DNA from: Tricholomella constricta
Lineage: Eukaryota; Basidiomycota; Agaricomycetes; Agaricales; Lyophyllaceae
Direction of reading: 5' to 3'
DNA length: 64,000 nucleotides
NCBI GenBank assembly: GCA_013368375.1
Contig: JAACJP010000020.1
Location: 62,001 to 126,000, forward strand
The translations under genes and the position numbers were made by a program. Under the pieces are notes generated by a model. That model was not told where the DNA came from. It searched no databases and was given only the letters and a program-made list of their open reading frames with translations. Positions 35,618 to 47,406 of the stretch are shown in pieces. The first letter of the stretch is position 1, and the number at the start of each line of letters is the position of its first letter.

Positions 35618-38236
35618 GGGACATAGATCCGTCCATGGAACGTGAGCAGACCGCCTTCCTCTCCCCACTCGCCAAAGCGAAGGGAGTGGCCGGCGATCTT
35701 GGATGCTTTGACCAGTTGCGCCGCTTTTGCGACCGCATCCTCCTGCGCTCCATCGCAATTGCCCTTGCGGATCGCTTTCAGCACATCATCCTCCTCTCCG
35801 ACCAGTGCAAGGCCTTCAGTTGCACGAACGGCGAAGAATTCGGGTTTGAGCAGCACGATGTTGGCGTTGTCAGCGCTTCTGTCGCCATGGTCGGGGCGAC
35901 GCGATAACGCGTCGGGCTTGCCCATGCTACAGCCAGGACGGTGGTGGAGGGCGAAGTCGAAGTTAGCGAGGTAAAGCGACCATCGGGCTTGACGCCGATT
36001 GAGTTTCTTTGCGGTGAGGAAGTACTCAAGGTTCTTGTGGTCGGTCCAGATCTCCACCTTGTGCTTTGCGCCTTCTACGAAGTGTCGCCATTCCTCCAGA
36101 GACCGGATGATCGCCAGCATCTCTTTGTCATGGATCTCGTAGTTCTGCTCGACCGCGTTCAAGGTCTTCGAGTAGAACGCGACTGGGTGCCATTTGCCGT
36201 CGGTCGGTGACTCTTGCGACAGGACCACGCCCGTTGCGAAGTCGGACGAATCGGCTTCGATGCGGTACGGTCGGTCGTCGTCGGGGAACATGAGGACTGG
36301 CCTTCAGAAGGTTAAAGGCCGACTGCTCCGACTCTCCCCATCGCCAGGCGACGTCTTTGCCGGTCAGGTCGAACAGGGGTCTGGCGTGGTGCGAGAAGTC
36401 CTGAATGAACCGTCAGTAGAAATTGGTGAAGCCTAGGAACGCTTGCACCTCCTTCTTGTTCTTCAGCGCCGGCCATTCCAACACTCCAGCGACTTTAACC
36501 GGGTCCATCTCTGCTTGCCCTTGCGAAATGATCAGCCCGAGATACTCGATCTTAGTCTGCTCGAATTCGCATTTCTCGGGCTTTAAGAACAGCTGATGTT
36601 CGCGGAGTCGGTGCAGTACCAGTCGCGTGACCCGACGGTGTTCCTCTAGCGTCTTTGTATAAATCAAGATGTCATTGAGGTACACGCAAACAACACCTTC
36701 GGCGATCAGATCGCGGAAGATATCATTCATCATGGTCTGAAATGTGGCAGGGCTGTTCGTGAGGCCGAAGAACATGACGAGCGGCTCGAAGAGGCCGCGA
36801 TTCGTCCGAAACACTGCCTTCCACTCGTCGCCTTCCTTGATCCGGACATTGTTGTACCCCCATCGGACATCCAACTTGGTGAAGTACCGTGCGCCGCGAA
36901 GGTTATTCACCAGTTCGCTAATGAGGGGCAGCGGGTATCGGTTCTTCACTGTGAGCGCATTGAGCGTCCGATAGTCCTGAACCAGTCAGAGCGACCCGTC
37001 CTTCTTCTTGATGAAGAAGACCGGCGACGCCATGGGCGACTTGGACGGTCGGATGCGACCTGTCTCGAGGTTCTCCTTGAGGAACGCGTCGAGTTCGACC
37101 TGTTCTGCTGGTGAGAGCGGGTAGACCTTCGTGCCCGTCGGCGACGCGCCCGGCTCCAGTTCGATGGCATGGTCCCATTGCTTGCGCTCTGGAAGCTCAT
37201 CGAATGCGACTTTGGAGAAGACATCTTCAAAGTCGTGGAGGTGGGTCGGTACTGTGTCGCGGAAAGTTCTGGGCACGGAGTTAGCAGCGTGCGCTTCTGC
37301 AAGTCGCTGCGATGTCGTTTGGCTGGCCCGAATATGTTTGGCGGTCGGAGTCGGATGGATCGCGGTCGCGAAGATGCGATCGCCATTCAGGAAGGTTTCC
37401 ACCAGGAAGTCGTCAGACTCTGGGTCAGGTTCCTCCAGGATCGGGGTGTAGGGGAGGAACTCCTCATCATCAGAGTCGTCCTCGACATACGGGTTGGTCG
37501 GGGCTCGCAGGTCGGGCTCAGTCATCGGGATACCGTCGGCTCGACAGGCGCGGATCGCTGCGCGCACTCTGGTGCGTGCGCGCCGATCGGCTTTGACCTC
37601 ACCCTTGCAGGTGTCGCACTGCGTCGGACAGCGACTCATCTTCACCTCCTTGGTCTCCCAGTCGATCTCGGGGTTATGGTTTTTAAGCCAGTTGAACCCG
37701 AGGATCATGTCTTGCTTGCCTAACTGGGTGACCCCGAAGACGGCTCGTTCGGTATGACCGTTGTATCGCAAGACAGCTTCTACGATGCAAGAGACCGAAC
37801 CGCCTTCGTTGAGGGTGCCATCTACGTTGTAAACCGGGGATGGCCGACTAAGCACCTTGGTCGTGAGCTTGTGTTTCTCGACAAAAGCGATGTTGAGGAA
37901 GCTGCCAGTCGCTCCGCTGTCCACTAGCGCAGTGACGGCGTGCGACTCCTGGGTGTCGGTGGTCTCCAGCTCAACGTTGAGCCACAGGGATCTGGGGCAG
38001 GGGGAGGCAGCGGCGATGAAGCGACTTGGAAGTCGCTTTTCCCAGCGGGGTAGGCCACGACGCGACGGAGCGATCGGCTTTGCGACTGCGATTGGTGTCG
38101 TCAGGTCGGAGGGGTTTTGTACGTCTTTGTCGGTCGGTTCACTCGTCGGAATAGCAGCAATATTAGGTGTATTGGCATATTCTACGGATAAAGGAGCGAA
38201 CCGATTACGACTAGACAACGGGGGTGTACGTTCCAC
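35618..38236 (-). pseudogene. Gypsy-2 (minus) pol, integrase missing
   Basis: Protease (ALVDSGATGSFL, about 37940), RT and RNase H (TDHKNLEYFL, about 36030). Compared with the plus copy there is a TGA at 36988-36986 (CGA to TGA, after KKDGSL), a second TGA at 36415-36413 (again CGA to TGA), a small deletion near 36295, and RT YLDD changed to YLND at 36671-36676. Several of these are C-to-T or G-to-A at CpG. The coding match ends at GRIYVP (35618), where the satellite starts. Confidence 0.9.
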
Positions 38237-38247
38237 CCGTTGTGCGA

Positions 38248-39489
38248 TTAAAAACCCTCCTCGGCGTCGGAGGCGGTCGCGTCGGCCGACGATGGAGTCG
38301 GGTCGGCGGGGACTGCGTCCTTGCGAGCTAGACGTTCCATGATAAGCGCCTCCAGCTCATCATCGAGCATGTGGCGCACATCCCAGCGCAAAGGGCAGTC
38401 ACGAGAGTAGTGACCCTTTTTCTTGCACCGGAAACAGTGGTCGTCGGCAGGCGCGACTCGATCGCGCATCTGATCTACGTCCATTGGGATGCCCTGGGGG
38501 ATCGGCCTGGGGGCTGGTGCGACAGGAGCGCGGGGGGCGGGAGGAGCGGGAGCTGGGGCAGTAGCGAATGCCCATCGTGCAGCTGCGGCGGTGGGCGGGC
38601 GGCTGTCGGGCGCCTTTGTCGGGACCATCCAACGGTGGAAGTTGTCCTCCGACCTCATGATGAAATCTTGAGAACGAGCGATCCTCAGCCACTCCTCAAT
38701 CTTCTCGTCGTGCGGGCGACCCGTGGTGATGCTTCCGAGTCGCCTCGAGAGCTTCGGGTCCATTCCCCGACGGAATTTGAGGACCAGGTGATGCCCATCT
38801 GGGTAGCCCGCCTTGACCCACAGGGATCGGAACGAGTCGATGTACTCGTCGATCGATCGACCGTTCTGGAAGTACGCTGTCGACTCCAGGATGAGCGCGG
38901 CATCGGCGACCTCGTCGAAGAGGAAGAACTCGCCACGGAAGGTGTCTTCGAAGTCCTTCCAGGCGGGAAAGACGTCCTTGGCGGTTCCGAACTGGAACAC
39001 CCGACTGACGAAGTCGGCGGCTCGCCCGTGCTGCATGTACGACAGCACCCATACTATTCGGGCGTGGTCATCGGCGAAACTTCCTCCGCACAAGGAGAAG
39101 TAGAGCTTGCAGGCGTTCAAGAACGCGCGACCGCCCGATCGGGCGCCGTCGTAAATGGGAGGGGGCGACGGTCGGAGGTGGTGCGATCCCGATCGCGGAG
39201 AGCCTGGCAGCGGGGTGGTCGTCTCAGGCGGCGGAGGGGTCGTGTCTGCTTCGGGAGCAGCGGGGGTGGGATTGGGGGGTGTCCCCGACATGAATTTTTC
39301 GAAAAGAGCGGAGAGGCGGTCCATAGAGGCCGAGTTGGAGGTGTTGGAGGCAAAGAGAGCCGAAATTGTGGCTTCCATATTTGCCAAGTGCTCCTCCGTC
39401 GTGAGGAAGGGAGAGAACGGTCGCTGCGACATGTCACCAAATTCGGACATCTCGAAACGGGACTGGGCGGGCGATCGGAGTGAGCGCAC
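38248..39489 (-). CDS. Gypsy-2 (minus) gag
   Basis: 413 codons, open. N-terminal region with heptad-like LANMEATISALF, Pro-rich linker, capsid region (FLNACKLYFSLCG, FRGEFFLFDEVADAALIL, YFQNGRSIDEYID), and zinc knuckle CFRCKKKGHYSRDC near residue 365. The true start may be the internal MSEFGDMSQRP. Gag is separated from pol by a stop and 11 nt. Although pol is decayed, gag is still open. Confidence 0.88.
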   Translation of the reverse strand: MRSLRSPAQSRFEMSEFGDMSQRPFSPFLTTEEHLANMEATISALFASNTSNSASMDRLSALFEKFMSGTPPNPTPAAPEADTTPPPPETTTPLPGSPRSGSHHLRPSPPPIYDGARSGGRAFLNACKLYFSLCGGSFADDHARIVWVLSYMQHGRAADFVSRVFQFGTAKDVFPAWKDFEDTFRGEFFLFDEVADAALILESTAYFQNGRSIDEYIDSFRSLWVKAGYPDGHHLVLKFRRGMDPKLSRRLGSITTGRPHDEKIEEWLRIARSQDFIMRSEDNFHRWMVPTKAPDSRPPTAAAARWAFATAPAPAPPAPRAPVAPAPRPIPQGIPMDVDQMRDRVAPADDHCFRCKKKGHYSRDCPLRWDVRHMLDDELEALIMERLARKDAVPADPTPSSADATASDAEEGF

Positions 39490-39577
39490 GTTGGACGGTC
39501 GCGTGTAGCAGACGCGTGTTTCGGCGCGGAAGCGGATCGGTCGGCTTCGTCGGGTTTCTATAGTTACTCTATTCTGC
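39490..39577 (-). other. Gypsy-2 leader
   Basis: Sequence between the LTR end and gag. On the element strand it begins GCAGAATAGAGTAAC. No TGG-type primer-binding site is evident. Confidence 0.5.
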
Positions 39578-40082
39578 TGTTAGGGCGACCTCAGCGCAGA
39601 GCTCAGTCGTGCTGGCAGAGGGGAATCCAATGTTATATTATGTACGATAGAGAGAACGTAAGTAGACCTACCGGGCAGAGGGGAATCCAATGAGAATAGA
39701 GTAAAGGATTCCCCCATGTCAGGAGGATGACTATATACGAGTAAACTACTTGAGGGCCGGCTCTCTGGGGTGTATGGTACGTAAATGATAACGGATGGGC
39801 AGCGGTGCATGTATGTACACGTTCCCGACGCTGTCCGATCCTCGTGGCTCAGGGTGCGGGCACGAGGTCGGGCGACCAACGTCGGGATGTCAGACGTCGG
39901 GATATCAGACGTCGGGATCGGGCGCGCGCTGGAAGGGGAGGTAGCGACAGGGATGTATAAGTATGTGCACCGACGCTTGGGTCGGAGCGTCAGGGTCGGG
40001 GGCGCGATCAGTCGGGAGCGATCGCACGTGTCGGGGGACAGTCGGTGAGCATCGGAGGGCGTGAACGGGCGTTCCCCTAACA
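39578..40082 (-). repeat. Gypsy-2 LTR (505 bp)
   Basis: On the minus strand it starts TGTTAGGGGAACG at 40082 and ends CGCCCTAACA at 39578. Its first ~175 bp match the start of the LTR at 43728-43902. Inside are CGACGTC-type short repeats near 39880-39915. Confidence 0.88.
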
Positions 40083-43000
40083 CTCATGACGAAGGTGCTC
40101 AGTCGGCCATCCCCGGTCTACAACGTAGACGGCACCCTCAATGAAGGCGGTTCGGTCTCTTGCATCGTAGAAGCTGTCTTACGATACAATGGTCATACCG
40201 AACGAGCCGTCTTCGGGGTCACCCAGTTAGGCAAGCACGACATGATCCTCGGGTTCAACTGGCTTAAAAACCACAACCCCGAGATCGACTGGGAGACCAA
40301 AGAGGTGAAGATGAGTCGCTGTCCGATGCAGTGCGACACCTGCAAGGACGAGGTCAAAGCCGATCGGCGCGCACGTACCAGAGTGCGCGCAGCAATCCGC
40401 GCCTGTCGAGCTGACGGCATCCTGATGACTGAGCCCGACCTACGAGCCCCGACCAACCCGTATGTCGAGGACGACTCTGATGATGAGGAGTTCCTCCCCT
40501 ACACCCCGATCCTGGAGGAACCTGACCCAGAGTCTGACGACTTCCTGGTGGAAACCTTCCTGAATGGCGATCGCATCTTCGCGACCGCGATCCATCCGAC
40601 TCCGACCGCCAAACATATTCGGGCCAGCCAAACGACATCGCAGCGACTTGCAGAAGCGCACGCTGCTAACTCCGTGCCCAGAACTTTCCGCGACACAGTA
40701 CCGACCCACCTCCACGACTTTGAAGATGTCTTCTCCAAAGTCGCATTCGATGAGCTTCCAGAGCGCAAGCAATGGGACCATGCCATCGAACTGGAGCCGG
40801 GCGCGTCGCCGACCGGCACGAAGGTCTACCCGCTGTCACCGGCGGAACAGGTTGAACTCGACGTGTTCCTCAAAGAGAACCTCAAGACAGGTCGTATCCG
40901 ACCGTCCAAGTCGCCCATGGCATCGCCGGTCTTCTTCATCAAGAAGAAGGACGGGTCGCTCCGACTGGTACAGGACTATCGGACGCTCAATGCGCTCACA
41001 GTGAAGAACCGATACCCGCTGCCCCTCATTAGCGAACTGGTGAATAACCTTCGCGGCGCGCGGTACTTCACCAAGCTGGACGTCCGATGGGGGTACAACA
41101 ACATTCGGATCAAGGAAGGCGATGAGTGGAAGGCAGCGTTTCGGACGAACTGCGGTCTCTTCGAGCTGCTCGTCATGTTCTTTGGCCTCACGAACAGCCC
41201 CGCCACATTTCAGACCATGATGAACGATATCTTCCGCGATCTGATCGCCGAAGGTGTCGTTTGCGTGTACCTCGACGATATCTTGATTTATACCAAGACT
41301 CTAGAGGAACATCGTCGGGTCGCGCCACTGGTACTGGACCGACTCCGCGAACATCAGTTGTTCTTAAAGCCTGAAAAATGCGAATTCGAACAGACCAAGA
41401 TTGAGTATCTTGGGCTGATCATTTCACAAGGGCAAGCAGAGATGGACCCAGTTAAAGTCGCTGGAGTGTTGGAATGGCCGGCGCCGAAGAACAAGAAGGA
41501 GGTGCAAGCGTTCCTAGGCTTCACCAATTTCTACCGACGGTTCATTCAGGACTTCTCGCACCACGCCAGACCCCTGTTCGACCTGACCGGCAAAGACGTC
41601 GCCTGGCAATCGGAGCAGTCGGCCTTTGGCCTTCTGAAGTCTGCGATCATGTCGAGGCCAGTCCTCATGTTCCCCGACGATGACCGACCATACCGCATCG
41701 AAGCCGATTCATCCGACTTCGCAACGGGCGCGGTCCTGTCGCAAGAGTCGCCAACTGATGGCAAATGGCACCCAGTCGCGTTCTACTCGAAGAGCTTGAA
41801 CACGGTCGAGCGAAACTACGAGATCCATGACAAGGAGATGCTGGCGATGATCATCCGGTCTCTGGAGGAGTGGCGACACTTCGTAGAAGGCGCAAAGCAC
41901 AAAGTGGAGATCTGGACCGACCACAAGAACCTTGAGTACTTCCTCACCGCGAAGAAACTCAATCGGCGTCAAGCCCGATGGTCGCTCTACCTCGCCAACT
42001 TCGACTTCGCTCTCCAGCACCGTCCTGGCCGTAGCATGGGCAAGCCCGACGCGTTATCACGTCGCTCCGACCTCGGCGACGGAAGTACCGACAACGCCGA
42101 CATCGTACTGCTCAGGCCCGAGTTCTTCGCCATTCGCGCGACCGAAGGCCTTGCACTGGTCGGAGAGGAGGACGATGTGCTGAAAGCGATCCGCAAGGGC
42201 AATCGCGACGGAGCGCAGGAGGACGCGGTCGCGAAAGCGGCGCAACTGGTCAAGGCATCCAAGATCACCGGTCGCTCCCTACGCTTCGGCAAGTGGGGAG
42301 AGGAGGGCGGTCTGCTCACGTTCCGTGGACAGATTTATGTCCCGAACGTCCCAGACCTCCGCCAACGCATTGTGGAGCAGCACCACGACTCCAAGGTCGC
42401 TGGTCACCCTGGTTGCTGGAAGACACTTGAATTGGTGTCACGAAACTACTGGTGGCCCCAGGTATCACGTTTCATTGGGTCTTACACCCGCACCTGCGAA
42501 ATGTGCCTGCGCACCAAGCCACGTCGCCAGCTCCCGGTGGGACAGTTGCAGCCGCTCCCGATCCCTGAAGGCCGATGGAATGTCGTATCGGTGGACTTCA
42601 TCACCGAGCTCCCAGAATCCAACGGCCATGACGCGATCATGAACGTCGTGAATTTGGTCGGAAAGCGCGAGCATTTCATCGCGTTGCACACGACCTGTTC
42701 GGCTTTGGGAGCTGCAAACCTCTACCGCCGCCACGTCTGGAAGCTGCACGGTCTCCCCGACGCATTCGTCTCCGATCGAGGTCCACAGTTCGTCGCCGAG
42801 TTCACGCGCGAACTGTACAGACTCCTGGGTATCAAGCTGTCGGCCTCGACGGCATACCACCCACAGACCGACGGACAGACCGAGCGTGTCAACCAGGAAC
42901 TGGAACAGTTCTTGCGAGTCTTCTGCAATGAGCGCCAGAACGATTGGGAGGACCTCCTGCCCGACGCCGAATTCAGTTACAACAACCATGTACATTCAGC

Positions 43001-43727
43001 GATGCAACAGACCCCCTTCCTGCTCGACACTGGTCGGCATCCGCGCATGGGCTTTGAGCCGCATCGGGGCGCTTCCAAGAACGAGTCGGCCGACGAGTTC
43101 GTGGAGTGCATGAAGGAAGCACAGGAGGAAGCCAAGGCGGCGCTTTCAAAGGCCAAAGACGACATGGAGCGGTATTACAACCAGCGACACACCCCAACGC
43201 CCGACTAACAGCCTGGCGACAAAGTATACTTGGACGCGACCGACATTTCTACGACCCGACCGTCTAAGAAGTTGTTGCATCGCTACCTCGGCCCTTTCGT
43301 CGTGCAAAGACGAGTCGGCCTGCTTGCATACCGCCTCCTGCTGCCTCAGTCCATGAAGCGTATCCACCCAGTCTTCCACGTCGTGAAGCTCATCCCCGCC
43401 GTCGCTGATCCGATCGAAGGTCGTCGGTCCGATCCCCCTCCGCCCCCCGACATAATCGACGACGAACCCCATTACGAAGTTGAAAAGATCCTCGATAGCT
43501 GAACCTTCCGCAAAAAACTACAGTACAAGGTCCTGTGGAAGGGCTATGGTTACGAAGAAGCTTCTTGGGAACCTCGTGAAAATGTCGCAGCCCCCGATCT
43601 GGTACGCAAGTTTCACCACGACAATCCTGACGCCCCACGCCACATTCGTGGCATCTTCACTCTATCCCCCGCCATCTTCGCCACCGTCACCCCGCACCGA
43701 GTCGTTGCAATTCAAAAGGGGGGGTGA
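40083..43727 (+). pseudogene. Gypsy-2 (plus) pol: protease end, RT, RNase H, integrase, chromodomain
   Basis: Open from 40086 to a TAA at 43206-43208, then in the same frame to a TGA at 43500-43502, then to the natural stop at 43725-43727, which abuts the LTR. Relative to 40086: RT with KKKDGSLRL (about 283) and intact YLDD (about 395), RNase H TDHKNLEYFL (about 610), integrase zinc finger (HPGCWKTLELV...CEMCLRTK, about 775-805), core VDFITELP, DRGPQF and GQTERVNQ (about 838, 897, 932), then a GDKVYLDAT region and a chromodomain (YEVEKILDS, YKVLWKGYGYEEASWEP). The TGA (probably from CGA) splits the chromodomain. Catalytic residues remain; two stops make it non-functional without suppression. 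Confidence 0.92.
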
Positions 43728-43902
43728 TGTTAGGGGAACACCCGTTTGGCGATCACGTGACCATCCGATTCCTCGGACGAGCATGTGACCGACCGCTCCT
43801 CAGATGATCACGTGCCTGACCGACCGATCGCGATCCCGACCCCGACGCTCTGCCCCAAGCATCGGTGTACATACTTATAACTTCCTGTCGTTACTTCCCC
43901 TT
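43728..43902 (+). repeat. Gypsy-2 (plus) 3' LTR, first 175 bp
   Basis: TGTTAGGGGAACACC... to TACTTCCCCTT. It stops where the element B LTR begins. The gypsy-2 minus LTR continues past this point, so the rest was displaced by B. Confidence 0.88.
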
Positions 43903-44136
43903 TGTAACGACGGCGCGTTACAATACGTCTATATTGAGACGCGACCTGTTTGGCATTACCTTCTGGTAATGCGTGACCATCTTTGTTATGCGTATATAAA
44001 TGTCCTGTACAGTTTATGCTTAGATAATCCTTTGCACCTTCACCCTGTACACGTACTTAGCAGAATCCCACAGATTGGTCTAGCTTAACGTGTCTGGTGT
44101 CTCGCAAGGATCCCCCAACCCCGTACAACCGTTACA
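43903..44136 (+). repeat. Element B 5' LTR
   Basis: 234 bp, TGTAACGACGGCGCG...ACAACCGTTACA, nearly identical to 33577-33810. TAGCTTAA (44081-44088) is complementary to TTAAGCTA in the leader (44142-44149). Confidence 0.93.
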
Positions 44137-44250
44137 CTTTTTTAAGCTACCCAGCTTTGCTATCTGCTTAATTGCTCTCTATCTTCGACGTCGACTCGCT
44201 TATCAGCGCCATCACCATCACCACAACCCTGAAACGAAGATCTATCTGCG

Positions 44251-47200
44251 ATGGATCCAAACCGAGCGCCACCGAGCGCTACCAGCTCTGAAAACACACC
44301 AACGATACAATCTATCGTCAATCCGCCAGTACCGCGACCTCCTATAGCCTATGTGCCGCCTCAACGTCGTTCGGACGAAGTCGGGCAAGGTGTAGCAGCA
44401 GCAGAGGGACCAACAGCGGTAAGTAGCCTGGAGCTACTATCAATGCACGCCACAGAGCGCCCAGCCGCAAGGTTAGGCACTCTGGGGGTCGAAACTGCTG
44501 AAGATGCGAGTCTTAGACATGCATCGGACGATGGCCCCGTACGATTGGCTCTCCAACAAGCGTACGCCGCGTACGCCGCCTCCCCGGCCCCCACTGCTGC
44601 GCCACAGTCTTCGGTACAAGCCCCGGTACACGCCAACACGGATAACCAGTCGGTTACGAGTGCGTACCTTCGACGACGGGCGTTATCGCCTGTCAGCTCG
44701 ACGGCAGAATCGGACAACGGGACCCTGAACATCTTCAGGTTCTCGCCCCTCCTCAAGCACCAGGTTCACCTCTACTGGTCAGAATACCAGTCGATGGTCC
44801 CAGACGCTAGTCGACGTACTCAGATGAATGAGAACGCGCTAGGCTCCGCCTACGTACACTGTGCGATCATGGACACGGAGCCTGATACGAACAGTATCGA
44901 ATTTGTAAAGCTAGTTATCGAAGGCATTCGCTTCGAAATAGATAACTATTCTATGGCCACTGTCTTGGAAGCATCGAGGTCTTCGACACCGAAAGCTCCG
45001 CAAGCAACAGTAGGAACAACACAAGCAGCCGACAGCATCGGCCCTGTGCTCACCACGCCTGTAAAAATCGAGGATCGTGTGGATGAAACACACGACGGCG
45101 TCAAACCGATTGAGGAAAGGCCTGCGCCTGCTCAAACACTACGGTTCACGACTGAGACATCACCGCCTGTGATACAAGTCCCTGGGAATGCATCCCGTCG
45201 ATACCCAATGGCAGACTCGTGGGCAGACAGAGTCGCCCTCCAGCGCGAGCGGGATCGAGACTTGCAGCAACAGGGTCATTCGGTTTACAATGACCAGGGA
45301 GTGATCTTTATCGGACGTCAGCCCGTCGACCAAATGAAGAGCATTTATTTCGGGTCGATTGGACAACCTCACGAACAGGATAATAATGCGCAGAGTGCCC
45401 CCTACGATGAGCACCTGCAGGGACGTGATCAACAGCAAACATTTGCTAGAGATCGACCTCCTCATGAGACTCCCGTAGTTCGTACGCATTTTACCAATGC
45501 TCGTGGACGCGGTAGGGGAATGAGCGTCGTGAACCCTATATCACGAAACCCAGGTAGACCAAGTGAAACCCCTGGGCGTGGGTTCTCGATGCCTCCGCAA
45601 GTGCGGTCAACTTCCCGAAACCCTGGAGTCGCTGAAGCCGTGGAACAACACCGAGATTCTATGCATGTACGCTTGAAAGTGCTGCTAGAAGAACAACTCG
45701 GTACACGCCTGCAACTTCCCGAGGGTAGTAAATTGAGGCGATCTGACGCGTCCAAAACTATAACTCCATACGCTGGAGGAACCAAGTTTAGCGACCTTGA
45801 AAGGTGGCTAACGGACGTGTGCGTTCATTTAGCCGCATGCCAGTATGGTGGTGACGAACGCGACCGTGAACGCGTGCTCGTTGTACCAGAGTTTCTTAGA
45901 GGAGAAGCTAAGACATGGTACCAGCGCCAGTCGTTCATGTAAACCGTCGTCAACGCCATTGGACGTTTGAAGACGTCATTCTTGGATTGTATGATCGCTT
46001 TGTACAGCCGTCAACAATGCAGGATGCACGAGAGGACTTCTACGATGCTACTTATAATGAGAGCATCGGAGTTCAAGGGTTTTATGATGAGCTCATGGAC
46101 CACGCACAAAATATGGCTGTGTTCCCAGACAAATACACCGTGCGTGATACCTTCCTGGAAGGTATACCCAAAGATATGCTCGTTGCCCTAATTAAGGAAG
46201 GTGGATTGTCACCTGAGATAAATACAGTCGATGAGTTTGTCTCCGAGGCGAAGGCGTATGAGTCTGCCTCTAAGACAGCTGCGCACTACCTTGCTCAAAA
46301 CTCACGCCGTCGTTCGCGCCGGAATCCCGAAGTAACATCTTCGAGGCCCCGCGGAGGTGGGCGAATCGGTACCACTTTCATTCGCAAGTCCGCCTTAGCA
46401 GGAGGACTACACGCGAGAGTGGTGGCTACGCCACTGCGTGGACGAGGAGGAAAGGTGGGAGTGCAAGCACGCCCTGACCCGAACTCGGGTGCGCCACCCA
46501 ATAGACAGTTGGAACGCCCCCAACTGCATTCATCTCCGACACCGAATCCGTCACCAGCGGCAGATGTCATCTGCTACAAATGCGGAAAGAAAGGTCATTA
46601 CTCGAGAGAATGTAAACAGAAACTGTACCCCGTGCGTGCTCAGATACGAGCAGCTCGGACCGCAGTTGATGAAGAGGACGATGATTTGGACATGGATCAG
46701 GAGAATGAGGCTGATGACGAGAGTGGACATACCTCTGCTAATGAAGCGGATAATCCACCTGAGTCGTTGGTAGACAGCGACAGCGATGAACTCATTGAGG
46801 TCGATGTCTATGATAATGACTACTACTCCCGAGACAGCGAGACTGAAGTCCTGAGGGCGATAACGGAATTACCGTTGGATGAAACTCGCCAGGTAAAGAT
46901 GCGCAAAGTACATCGTCGCGCATCGAAAGTAGCTAAGGCTCGCCCAGTGCATAAGCGCGATGACAAGGAGTGTCTGGCCACATATGTCAATGTAGGCGGA
47001 CACGACACGTGGACGCTATGGGACTCGGGTAGTACAACTACGGGCGTAACCCCGGCATTCTCCCAGGTAGCGGGACTGCGCGTGTATCCGTTGGATGCAC
47101 CGATAACGCTGCAATTGGGAACGATTGGAAGTCGCTCGACAGTGAACTTTGGGTCTGATGCGTTAGTTAAAACACACGGATCTGAAGAAATGCTGTATGT

Positions 47201-47393
47201 CGATATAGCAAACTTTGACCGATATGATATGATTATCGGTACACCGTTTATGCGAAAGCATGGAGTTATCCTTGATTTCGCGACGAATACAGTTGTGGTC
47301 AATGGTGTATCGACCGAAGCCACGAAGGTAGACCTCCGGGATACTGATGGACGGCTGCGCCGCTATCGTACCATGGATAAACCCCGGGATTGA
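44251..47393 (+). pseudogene. Element B Gag-protease, frameshifted
   Basis: Starts MDPNRAPPSATSSENTP in good context after the leader. The first frame runs to 45942; the capsid region (GEAKTWYQR, then HWTFEDVILGLYDRF) continues in another phase from about 45930, so a 1-nt-type indel lies at 45920-45940. Downstream: AQNMAVFPDKYT, an Arg-rich stretch, zinc knuckle CYKCGKKGHYSREC (46572-46613), an acidic linker, and protease LWDSGSTTTGVTP (about 47017) with RYDMIIGTPFMRKHGVILDF. It ends at TGA 47391-47393, with pol following in the same frame. Apart from the indel it looks well preserved. Confidence 0.88.
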
Positions 47394-47406
47394 CTCCCAC
47401 GAGTCA
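47391..47406 (+). promoter_or_regulatory. Element B in-frame UGA within a hairpin
   Basis: TGACTC (47391-47396), CCAC loop, GAGTCA (47401-47406) form a perfect 6-bp stem that contains the stop codon. The codons after the stop encode Leu-Pro-Arg, as in gypsy-1, and the frame continues open for 170 codons. Candidate readthrough site. Confidence 0.5.

Larger units (their letters stand above)
35618..40082 (-). mobile_element. Gypsy-2, minus-strand copy, truncated and decayed
   Basis: 5' LTR at 40082-39578, gag at 39489-38248, then protease-RT-RNase H to 35618, where it is cut off before integrase by the GTC/GTG satellite. Its 5' LTR abuts, at 40083, the interior of a second gypsy-2 copy in opposite orientation, so this copy inserted into its own relative. 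Internal stops and an altered RT active site make it dead. Confidence 0.9.
40083..43902 (+). mobile_element. Gypsy-2, plus-strand copy, 5'-interrupted
   Basis: Resumes within protease at 40083, right next to the LTR of the minus copy, and continues through RT, RNase H, integrase and chromodomain to a polypurine tract (43714-43724) and 175 bp of 3' LTR, where element B interrupts it. A small gag piece at 33811-33934 is probably its missing 5' part. Confidence 0.88.
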
